Shown here: one piece after another, positions 1 to 6,067 of the stretch | Layout of the letters: each line of letters opens with the position of its first letter | How positions within the stretch are numbered: position 1 is the stretch's first letter | From: JBGTHB01 sp041746415 | GTDB lineage: Bacteria > Pseudomonadota > Gammaproteobacteria > Coxiellales > Coxiellaceae | Direction: 5' to 3' | Assembly (NCBI GenBank): GCA_041746415.1 | Contig: JBGTHB010000120.1 | Span: 1 to 7,021 of the forward strand | Length of the DNA: 7,021 nucleotides | The notes under the pieces: model-generated | Told to the model about the DNA's origin: nothing | The model's database searches: none | The model's input: the letters and a program-made list of their open reading frames with translations, nothing else | Translations under genes and position numbers: made by a program

Positions 1-1125
1 ATTGCCACACGCCATACTGACGTAATTGAAGGCATGGGATTGATGCCAGCGCTAATAAAAAAATGGGAGCATGAACAAGCGCAGGTGCTTCATTTACAAG
101 GTGAGGCAAGTTACGCGGGTGGCATATTAGTTTATTGCGCTAAGGGTTTGCGCATGTTGTTGCAAATTGGTATTTACGCCTTGGGTGCTTATTTAATAAT
201 TAGTGGCTCAATTACACCAGGCGCAATGATCGCAGCGTCTATTATTATGGCACGTGCATTATCGCCTATTGAACAATCAATGGCTGGGTGGAAAGCATTT
301 ATTGGTGCGCGCGATGCGTACCATCGTTTAACGCAACATTTTACAGATACACAACCACAGCCAGCCACTATGCAATTGGATTGCCCTAATGGCGAAATCA
401 GATTGGAAAAAATTAACCATGCCTATCACAATGGCGCGGAATTTAATTTAAAAAATATCGATTTGACGATTAATTCAGGTGAGTTTATTGGGATTGTTGG
501 TCCAACTGCAGTTGGCAAATCCACATTATTACGAATCATTTTAGGTGTCATCCAACCATCTCTGGGTACAGTGCGCATCGATGGTGCGGATGTAAAAACG
601 TTATCACGTGAACATATAGGCCAGCATATTGGATACGTACCACAAAACATCGAGCTTTTTCCCGGTACTGTCGCTGAAAATATTGCGCGCATGGGGCAGG
701 TTGATAAACAAAAAGTATTACTTGCTTGTGAACTGGCTAATATTAAACAGTTAGTTTTAAATTTGCCGCTTGGTTTTGATACAGTAATTGGTATTAATGC
801 CTACACGCTCTCGGGTGGACAGCAACAACGCATTGCTTTAGCGCGCGCTCTCTATGGTGCGCCTGCCATTGTGGTGTTGGATGAACCCAATTCAAATATG
901 GATCAAGAAGGTGAAATATCACTGGTAAAAACATTACAGACACTTAAATCGCAAGGTAAAACAATCATTATGGTGGCGCACCGTCAAAACGTTATTCAAT
1001 TAGCGGATAAAGTGATGGTGATAAATCAAGGACAAATTCAGTGTTTCGGTCCGAGCAATGAAGTTTTGAAATTTATGCAACAGCAACAATCTTTTGTAAA
1101 TAAACGAAGTGGGCCTTATGGTTGA
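1..1125 (+). CDS. Type I secretion system ABC transporter, permease/ATPase (PrtD-like), 3' part
   Basis: Inner-membrane ABC exporter of a type I secretion system, which energises one-step export of a protein through an adaptor and a TolC-like channel. The reading frame is open from base 1, so the gene starts upstream; 374 codons are visible. The first part is the end of the transmembrane domain, with hydrophobic stretches around 120-260 and the segment ITPGAMIAASIIMARALSPI, typical of the PrtD/AprD/LipB group. The ATPase domain follows: Walker A GPTAVGKST (499-525), signature LSGGQQQR (808-831), Walker B IVVLDEP with the group-typical extension NSNMD (868-903), and the H-loop histidine in MVAHR (979-981). 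All catalytic motifs look intact. Any N-terminal C39-like domain would lie outside the window. The gene overlaps the adaptor gene by 8 bases, so the two are almost certainly co-transcribed and translationally coupled. The family call is secure; the substrate is unknown. Confidence 0.95.
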   Translation: MATRHTDVIEGMGLMPALIKKWEHEQAQVLHLQGEASYAGGILVYCAKGLRMLLQIGIYALGAYLIISGSITPGAMIAASIIMARALSPIEQSMAGWKAFIGARDAYHRLTQHFTDTQPQPATMQLDCPNGEIRLEKINHAYHNGAEFNLKNIDLTINSGEFIGIVGPTAVGKSTLLRIILGVIQPSLGTVRIDGADVKTLSREHIGQHIGYVPQNIELFPGTVAENIARMGQVDKQKVLLACELANIKQLVLNLPLGFDTVIGINAYTLSGGQQQRIALARALYGAPAIVVLDEPNSNMDQEGEISLVKTLQTLKSQGKTIIMVAHRQNVIQLADKVMVINQGQIQCFGPSNEVLKFMQQQQSFVNKRSGPYG

Positions 1126-2416
1126 TAAATATAAAAACCCTGATATTCGCAAGCCAATGTGGTTTGGTATCGCTGTACTATGCGGATTCGTGGTGTCATT
1201 TATTATTTGGGCCGCTGTGGCACCTCTGCAAGGTGCCGCAATTGCCGATGGCAAAGTGGTAGTGGACAGTTATAAAAAAACGATTCAACATTTAGAAGGA
1301 GGAATTATTGAAGCGATTTATGTAAAAAATGGTGAATTAGTTAAGCAAGGACAACCATTATTAAAATTGGATAATGTAAAAGCGTCTTCCCAAATTAACA
1401 GCCATTTTGTTGAGCATTATGCGCTAAAAGCAAAACAAGCGCGCTTACTTGCTGAGCGGGATAACAAACCTATTGTTTTTTCTGAACAACTGCTTATCAA
1501 TAAAAATAAACCTGACATTGCTAAAATTATTGAAGATCAAACTGCAATTTATCAAGATAACCAAAGCTCATTTCGTGAAGCCATATATTCTTTAGATGAA
1601 AAACTAGCGTTAAACCAACAACAAATACAATCCATTAACGAACGAATCATAGCGTTACAAACGCAACAGATTTATCTTCATAAAGAAATTGTAGCTGTGG
1701 AAGAATTGTTAGAAAAACATTATGTGGAAAAAACCCGTTATTGGCGTTTAAAACGCGAAGATCAGCAAATGCGATCTCAATTGGAAGAGCTGCACAGCCA
1801 GCTTTTAAAAACCAAACAAGATATTGAACAAGCGAAGCTGGATAAAATGAAAGTAGCTAACGATACCAAAAGGCGGATATTGAGCGAACTGCATGAGACA
1901 CATACTAAGTTAGAAGCCTTGAGACACCAAGTGAAAAATGATCAAGATGTTTTAGATAGAACGCTTATAATAGCCCCGTTAACCGGCACAGTGATGAATT
2001 TGGCGGTGCACACATTAGGCGGGGTTATAAAACCGGGTGAGCCGTTGCTGGATATCGTGCCCAATGACGATAAGTTGATTGCAGAGGTGCGTGTTAATCC
2101 GATTGATATTGATGATATTTATGTGGGAATGGAAGCTAAAATAAAATTAATGGCTTATAGTCAACGCACAACGCCAGATTTAAAAGCCACTGTCACCTAC
2201 ATTTCGGCTGATAGCATTACCGATAAAAACACGGGGCAGTCTTATTATCTTGCCCGTGTGGCCGTTGATGCGGACCAGCTAAAAAAATTAAAAAACGTGA
2301 AATTGTTTCCTGGCATGCCAGTACAAGCGTTCATTCATACCAAAAAAACGACGTTTTTAAACTACCTGCTCAACCCTATTACCAACAGTTTTGATCGTGC
2401 GTTTCGAGAAAACTGA
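1118..2416 (+). CDS. HlyD-family type I secretion membrane fusion (periplasmic adaptor) protein, PrtE-like
   Basis: Periplasmic adaptor that links the ABC exporter to the outer membrane channel. The 432-residue length is normal for the family. A short cytoplasmic tail is followed by one membrane anchor (about residues 14-36), then the first lipoyl half-motif HLEGGIIEAIYVKNGELVKQ (58-77). A long Gln/Glu/Lys/Leu-rich coiled-coil hairpin covers about 95-280. The second lipoyl half begins at RTLIIAPLTG (281-290) and continues through GGVIKPGEPLLDIVP. A beta-barrel region and the C-terminal GMPVQAFI (from about 399) follow, with the ending LLNPITNSFDRAFREN, which is typical of PrtE/AprE proteins. 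I chose ATG 1118 rather than GTG 1109: the ATG gives the usual 8-base overlap with the exporter stop and has a weak GAAGTGG purine stretch in front. No tolC-like gene follows, so the outer membrane partner is probably encoded elsewhere. Confidence 0.94.
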   Translation: MVDKYKNPDIRKPMWFGIAVLCGFVVSFIIWAAVAPLQGAAIADGKVVVDSYKKTIQHLEGGIIEAIYVKNGELVKQGQPLLKLDNVKASSQINSHFVEHYALKAKQARLLAERDNKPIVFSEQLLINKNKPDIAKIIEDQTAIYQDNQSSFREAIYSLDEKLALNQQQIQSINERIIALQTQQIYLHKEIVAVEELLEKHYVEKTRYWRLKREDQQMRSQLEELHSQLLKTKQDIEQAKLDKMKVANDTKRRILSELHETHTKLEALRHQVKNDQDVLDRTLIIAPLTGTVMNLAVHTLGGVIKPGEPLLDIVPNDDKLIAEVRVNPIDIDDIYVGMEAKIKLMAYSQRTTPDLKATVTYISADSITDKNTGQSYYLARVAVDADQLKKLKNVKLFPGMPVQAFIHTKKTTFLNYLLNPITNSFDRAFREN

Positions 2417-2467
2417 TGCTGCTGCCCTGCTCTTGGCTAGGCTCCTTTGTAGCGCTGCTCCATTGAC

Positions 2468-2496
2468 CCATAGCAAACACTGCATGCTATGGTGTT
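2468..2496 (+). other. Hairpin after the adaptor gene, two alternative folds
   Basis: CCATAGCA (2468-2475) pairs perfectly with TGCTATGG (2485-2492), giving an 8-bp stem with a 9-base loop. A second stem, AACAC (2476-2480) with GTGTT (2492-2496), overlaps it, so the two cannot form fully together. It lies 50 bp after the adaptor stop and could act in 3'-end formation or protection of the secretion mRNA. There is no T-run after it, so it is not a classical intrinsic terminator. Confidence 0.35.
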
Positions 2497-2520
2497 GCAC
2501 GATGAAAGCATCACAAGCAG

Positions 2521-2548
2521 TTGCGAGCTTCACACTTTTTGATATACT
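2521..2548 (+). promoter_or_regulatory. Sigma70-like promoter of the tRNA-Leu gene
   Basis: A -35-like TTGCGA (2521-2526) and a strong -10 box TATACT (2543-2548) are separated by 16 bp. The expected start, around 2554-2556, would leave a leader of only a few bases before the tRNA at 2562. This arrangement is common for single tRNA genes and shows that the tRNA need not rely on read-through from the secretion operon. Confidence 0.65.
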
Positions 2549-2561
2549 AGCCGTTCTTTGT

Positions 2562-2645
2562 GCCGGGGTGGCGGAACTGGTAGACGCGCCGGATTCAAAA
2601 TCCGGTGATGGCAACATCGTGTCGGTTCGATTCCGACCCTCGGTA
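2562..2645 (+). tRNA. tRNA-Leu (anticodon CAA), CCA not encoded
   Basis: A complete class II tRNA cloverleaf can be drawn. The acceptor GCCGGGG (2562-2568) pairs with CCTCGGT (2638-2644), with G.U pairs at the first and fifth positions. The anticodon stem CCGGA/TCCGG encloses the loop TTCAAAA with anticodon CAA at 2596-2598, which reads UUG. The long variable arm is GATG-GCAA-CATC (2607-2618). The T arm is GTCGG-TTCGATT-CCGAC (2621-2637), and the discriminator is A2645. The mature length is 84 nt plus added CCA. The 3' side is unusual: the genome continues GAC instead of CCA, although most gammaproteobacterial tRNA genes encode CCA. The last 10 bases of the gene (2636-2645) are also the start of a 90-bp tandem repeat. 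If transcribed as is, maturation needs 3' cleavage and CCA addition by nucleotidyltransferase. Confidence 0.95.
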
Positions 2646-2823
2646 GACTAAAGCACAGAGATCAATTGCACTCAATAACTCACCGCTCTAAATTATTTTC
2701 CATCTATGCTCGTGCCCTTTCGGGTACCCTCGGTAGACTAAAGCACAGAGATCAATTGCACTCAATAACTCACCGTTCTAAATTATTTTCCATCTATGCT
2801 CGTGCCCTTTCGGGTGCCCTCGG
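2636..2823 (+). repeat. Tandem 90-bp direct repeats built on the tRNA-Leu 3' end
   Basis: Copy 1 (2636-2725) and copy 2 (2726-2815) are identical except for C2686 versus T2776. A third fragment CCCTCGG (2817-2823) follows and is itself followed by GACCA. Each copy opens with the last bases of the tRNA, ACCCTCGGTA, so copy 1 overlaps the tRNA gene by 10 bases. Each copy ends in a small hairpin: GTGCCC-TTTC-GGGTAC at 2712-2727, and the same with GGGTGC at 2802-2817. The near identity means recent duplication or active homogenisation. The layout is like the tRNA-Tyr/rtT repeats of E. coli. Alternatively, the three CCCTCGG boxes may be stacked integration scars. I see no convincing open reading frame in the unit. 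Confidence 0.93.
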
Positions 2824-2865
2824 GACCATTTAATCAAACACTTCTCAACCTAACAACATTGTCAG

Positions 2866-2888
2866 CAAAATCCATTGTGGGGATTTTG
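2866..2888. other. Perfect 8-bp hairpin between converging genes
   Basis: CAAAATCC (2866-2873) pairs with GGATTTTG (2881-2888) around a 7-base loop. It lies between the tRNA repeat block and the stop of the converging 784-residue gene, where a two-way transcription end would be expected. No T-run follows on either strand; the A/T tract is inside the stem. Terminator function is therefore only possible, not shown. Confidence 0.35.
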
Positions 2889-2931
2889 TAGGGGCTAGCA
2901 CTACGCTTTCACATAGTTAAGGAAAAGTAAT

Positions 2932-5286
2932 CTATTTCACCTTTATAGACTTCGTCTCTATTGATGAAGAAAATAAGTTTGGCAATGTCAAAAAACAATC
3001 TGCAGCCACCAAACCAAACAGCGATCCAACAAATCCTCCCAACCCACTTTTCACAATTGAGTTAAGATCAGCTTTTTCATTTTGCATGAACTGCAATAGA
3101 ATCGAGCTGATGTTTGAAATGAGAAAAGCAAATTTTACCGGCAGTATTTTTTGTAACACAGTCGATGTGATTGCTTGCGTTGCAACGCTCGCTCCGATTT
3201 GATACCAGCCGCTTGTAGCGTATGCGTAAAGTGTTATCACAGCAGCATAACTAAATTTTTCTAACATAAATAGAGTCATTCTGCTGGCCTTGTATTTATG
3301 CGCTATCTGAGTTGTTACTCTTGGCACAAACGTAGTTGCAGCACCAAGCTGAGCTGCAGCGTAAAAAATACTAGAGCTGACAACTTCAGGAACAGAATTT
3401 TTATATTTACATTGAGCCAGCACTGCCGAATCAGGCTGCCCAGCTCCTACACACTCGACAATATTTGTTCCGCCTTCAGGAAAAACACAAGGTGGTTCGT
3501 TTGTTGTTGTACGGCAGTAAATATCAAATTTAGATTTCGCCGTGTCGATAGCCTGTATCAGTGCATTTTCTGTTGGTGGCTCTGAATTATTCAGGAAAAA
3601 TTGACGATAGTACTCCACTTCAGCCAAATCAATAGATGAAATAAAGGCATGATCAGCTAAAACTTCAGAAACCGTTTTTAATGTTGTATCCGTTATATTT
3701 CTGGCGAGTAAAAGACCGAGCAAAATGGGATTATTCGTATATTCAAGCAATGTTCCAACTATGTTGGGCGGCGTTTGGATATGTCCCGCATAAGTCATTT
3801 GCACAACAGCGCCTAATTTTTTGATAAATTCTATGGGGACTTGAGGCAAGGCACTCTCTGCAACGAGCCAACGCCAAATTTTCAGGGCATTTTGTGCGAT
3901 AGATTCAGGGGCAGCTCTCCTAGGTTTCAGTGTGATTTTATCGAATGTGCCTTCTACATTTTCTGTTTCCACTCCTAAGAGAATGTCATAACGATTTATC
4001 GTTGGAACTAACGCGCTAAAATATTTTCTAATCTCTGAATAGGGCGATGCACAACTTTGATAAAACTTTGCTAAAACATCAACTGGAGTTTCATTGCTAC
4101 CCCACTGCGCTAACTGTTCTGAATTAACTGGTAATAAGGCGTTTGCTGCTTTATTCAAGCCGATTTTGACTGACTCAGGTGTACTATCTATAAACGGCAC
4201 CGGCCAATCGTTTAAGCCAAGTTTAGTGTCTGAAAATGGTGCGTAAGTATAAGGCCTTCCTTTTTCACTGAGCAAAGAGCGTGAATTCTCACCTTCCATG
4301 ACGGGTGGTAGACGTTTGCTTCGCTCACGCATTAAAAACTTACATAATGCCATTGACAAGTTACCAGTGCTAACTAGAACAACGCGTTTTCCTGCAATCC
4401 TTGCTGATAAATCATCTGCTTCTAATGCTAACGCAATGAATTGATCTTTTATATTCAATCTATGAATAACCAACTGTAATTTTTCATCAAAACCTAAGCC
4501 TAAACCAGCACCATCATTAATTATTTGATTAAGCTGCTTCAGTTCTGCTTGAAGCATGGGATGATGCACTAATAATATGATGTGCTCATTTGGTTTGTGC
4601 TGTCTTGCTGCAAGAATTAAATTTATTAGCAAACTAATACGCGGTGAATTGAGTTGGACCTCTTCTCGGTTCAATCCATATATCGATTGAAAAACAGCGG
4701 ACGGCATTTGCAATAATTTAAGTAAGTTTTGACTACGTTGGTCAGATTGACTTTTTAAGTAATTTAAAACACGTTCAAACTTAACGACTACATTAGGTGT
4801 AAATTTACCAACACCTTGCGGTAATTCATACACCTCACCAGAGGCTTGTACAATAAACGGTGCTGACCAATGTGTATGTGTGTAGGGTTGGCTACATAAC
4901 AATTGCCCAACCTTTATAGCCTTAACAAAGTCGGCTGACTTAGGGGAAGGTTCTCCGCCTGTAATAGCAATGTCTAACCAATCAAATTCATCAGAATTTT
5001 TTTCAAAATAATCCCATGGAATGAATACAATGTCTTTTGCATCTTCAAATCCAAGCAAGATACTACCTTTAAGCCTGATTGGATATTTTGGCAGATCATA
5101 ACCGAGTAAAGCGCCAATTTTTTTTAAAGCACTTGGGTGATAGATCAGCTCAATATCACCTTGAAATCCACGGCTTATGATGTATTGAAGAAAATTAAGC
5201 GTATTGGCGTGATTTCCTAAGCCATTGCTATTTGGGATAATGGCTCTAATAACGGGTTGAGATCGTATATATTCCAATGCTTTCAT
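2932..5286 (-). CDS. Large protein of unknown function; possible GT-B-like glycosyltransferase with hydrophobic C-terminus
   Basis: I do not recognise this 784-residue protein as a named family. The N-terminus has a beta-strand and glycine-rich turn, VIRAIIPNSNGLGNHANTL (12-30), followed by a helix and strand, as in a Rossmann half. Residues 301-350 contain a strand and turn (RVVLVSTGNLS) and then LPPVMEGENSRSLLSEKGRP (326-345). That resembles the C-terminal donor-site segment of GT-B enzymes, in which an acidic residue and a Gly-x-Pro follow a strand. From about 636 the protein is hydrophobic, with candidate membrane helices near 636-655, 678-710, 718-734 and 747-770. A cysteine-containing stretch (591-626) comes just before. 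There is no signal peptide. The start is ATG with no clear ribosome binding site, 24 bp after the 139-residue gene, so coupling is likely. A secreted effector or an envelope glycan enzyme are both possible. The gene is real; its function is inferred weakly. Confidence 0.85.
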   Translation of the reverse strand: MKALEYIRSQPVIRAIIPNSNGLGNHANTLNFLQYIISRGFQGDIELIYHPSALKKIGALLGYDLPKYPIRLKGSILLGFEDAKDIVFIPWDYFEKNSDEFDWLDIAITGGEPSPKSADFVKAIKVGQLLCSQPYTHTHWSAPFIVQASGEVYELPQGVGKFTPNVVVKFERVLNYLKSQSDQRSQNLLKLLQMPSAVFQSIYGLNREEVQLNSPRISLLINLILAARQHKPNEHIILLVHHPMLQAELKQLNQIINDGAGLGLGFDEKLQLVIHRLNIKDQFIALALEADDLSARIAGKRVVLVSTGNLSMALCKFLMRERSKRLPPVMEGENSRSLLSEKGRPYTYAPFSDTKLGLNDWPVPFIDSTPESVKIGLNKAANALLPVNSEQLAQWGSNETPVDVLAKFYQSCASPYSEIRKYFSALVPTINRYDILLGVETENVEGTFDKITLKPRRAAPESIAQNALKIWRWLVAESALPQVPIEFIKKLGAVVQMTYAGHIQTPPNIVGTLLEYTNNPILLGLLLARNITDTTLKTVSEVLADHAFISSIDLAEVEYYRQFFLNNSEPPTENALIQAIDTAKSKFDIYCRTTTNEPPCVFPEGGTNIVECVGAGQPDSAVLAQCKYKNSVPEVVSSSIFYAAAQLGAATTFVPRVTTQIAHKYKASRMTLFMLEKFSYAAVITLYAYATSGWYQIGASVATQAITSTVLQKILPVKFAFLISNISSILLQFMQNEKADLNSIVKSGLGGFVGSLFGLVAADCFLTLPNLFSSSIETKSIKVK

Positions 5287-5310
5287 GAGCTATAGTCTAG
5301 TTAAATGAAG

Positions 5311-5730
5311 TTAAGATATCATTAATGCATGCTTCCTGTGTGTGTAAGCAACTTTGGCTGCCTTGTGATAAGATTCTTTATGTTTTTTGGTGTGCTTAAA
5401 GGCTTCTGCATAATCTAAGTAGGCATACCCCACTAAACTAAAAATCACACCCGATAACACCTTGTAATCCATATCGCTTCTTATTAGCCCTTTTTCTTGC
5501 AGCTTTTTAACTTGAAGTACAATATCAAAAACAGGACGAGGCTTAGCTTTAGTGCCATAAAATTTCGATGGATCGGCGTTTAATGCCTGCCAATGAACAA
5601 GTTGCCGCATCATGTGCCACTCATAAGCGGAAAACCGCACCTCAATAAGATCTTCTAAAAAATGTTTCAGTGAATCCTGACGTATTTCTTGAACCTCGCT
5701 CAGTGCTGCGTTGACACAGTGCTTTTTCAC
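5311..5730 (-). CDS. Small protein resembling a TetR-type ligand-binding domain without HTH
   Basis: The product has 139 residues and is predicted to be mostly helical. The segment VFDIVLQVKKLQEKGLIRSD (67-86) followed by MDYKVLSGVIFSLVGYAYLD resembles the C-terminal, ligand-binding domain of TetR regulators, where helix, 'G-lhR-D-D' turn and a hydrophobic helix recur. TetR proteins are usually about 190-200 residues with an N-terminal helix-turn-helix. Here that part is absent, because an in-frame stop lies seven codons before the start and the upstream DNA encodes another protein. The C-terminal tail is rich in Lys and His. The start is GTG at 5730 with no visible ribosome binding site, 10 bp after the preceding gene's stop, which points to coupled translation. 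It may be a decayed regulator or an unrelated small helical protein; the TetR resemblance is my reading of the pattern only. Confidence 0.6.
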   Translation of the reverse strand: MKKHCVNAALSEVQEIRQDSLKHFLEDLIEVRFSAYEWHMMRQLVHWQALNADPSKFYGTKAKPRPVFDIVLQVKKLQEKGLIRSDMDYKVLSGVIFSLVGYAYLDYAEAFKHTKKHKESYHKAAKVAYTHRKHALMIS

Positions 5731-5740
5731 GCTAATGCGT

Positions 5741-6067
5741 TCAGAGTGCTACAGTAATAGCAACTTGTGAGTCTGCTGGACTTTCAGCAACACGGTTAAC
5801 ATCTGACTGGACTTCTGCATTAGCACGCGCACAACAACAGCAGCAACAGATAAAAGCAAGGCACAATCCTGTAATGGAACCAAAAAGTAGTCCCTTTTCC
5901 TGGTTGCTCATTGGCCCGCCTGCTTGTCCGGCTTCAGGTGATTCATTCGGGATAAAGGAACCAACAATCCAGCCAAGAAAAAATCCTATAAATGGAAGCG
6001 TGCCTACCAATATGTAGCTGCATTTGGACTCGCCCTGATTATGAGCGTCTTGATTATTATGTGGCAT
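5741..6067 (-). CDS. Small two-helix membrane protein with a six-cysteine run
   Basis: The protein has 108 residues and I do not recognise the family. A polar Asn/Gln/His-rich N-terminus (1-16) is followed by a hydrophobic helix (about 18-39, LVGTLPFIGFFLGWIVGSFI). A short Gly/Pro/Glu linker (40-58) leads to a second helix (59-73), which runs directly into six consecutive cysteines (74-79; codons at 5831-5848). The tail is polar and acidic. A Cys cluster at the membrane edge is a typical S-palmitoylation layout in eukaryotic proteins, but could also be a metal or redox site. ATG 6067 is the first start; an AGG about 12 bases upstream is a poor ribosome binding site. It is the first gene of the apparent three-gene operon. 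Its composition is low in complexity but the frame is open throughout, and the tight 10-bp spacing to the next gene supports its being real. Confidence 0.65.
   Translation of the reverse strand: MPHNNQDAHNQGESKCSYILVGTLPFIGFFLGWIVGSFIPNESPEAGQAGGPMSNQEKGLLFGSITGLCLAFICCCCCCARANAEVQSDVNRVAESPADSQVAITVAL

Noticed and set aside
1109..1117. GTG at 1109 as start of the adaptor gene
   Set aside because: No Shine-Dalgarno sequence in front of it, whereas ATG 1118 gives the common short overlap with the exporter stop and leaves a normal N-terminus.
2391..2651. Open frames of about 86 codons on both strands across the tRNA-Leu region
   Set aside because: Both run through the tRNA and its promoter; the cloverleaf explains the sequence, and no family resemblance or ribosome binding site was seen.
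2666..2694. Promoter-like pair inside the repeat unit (TTGCAC, 17 bp, TAAATT)
   Set aside because: The spacing is right but only 3 and 4 of 6 positions match the consensus, too weak to claim in AT-rich DNA.
2636..2823. CRISPR array
   Set aside because: The repeats are 90 bp and directly adjacent with no unique spacers; this is a tandem duplication.
3298..3585. 95-codon open frame on the + strand
   Set aside because: Lies opposite the 784-residue gene and its Cys/Ser/Arg-rich translation looks like an antisense shadow.
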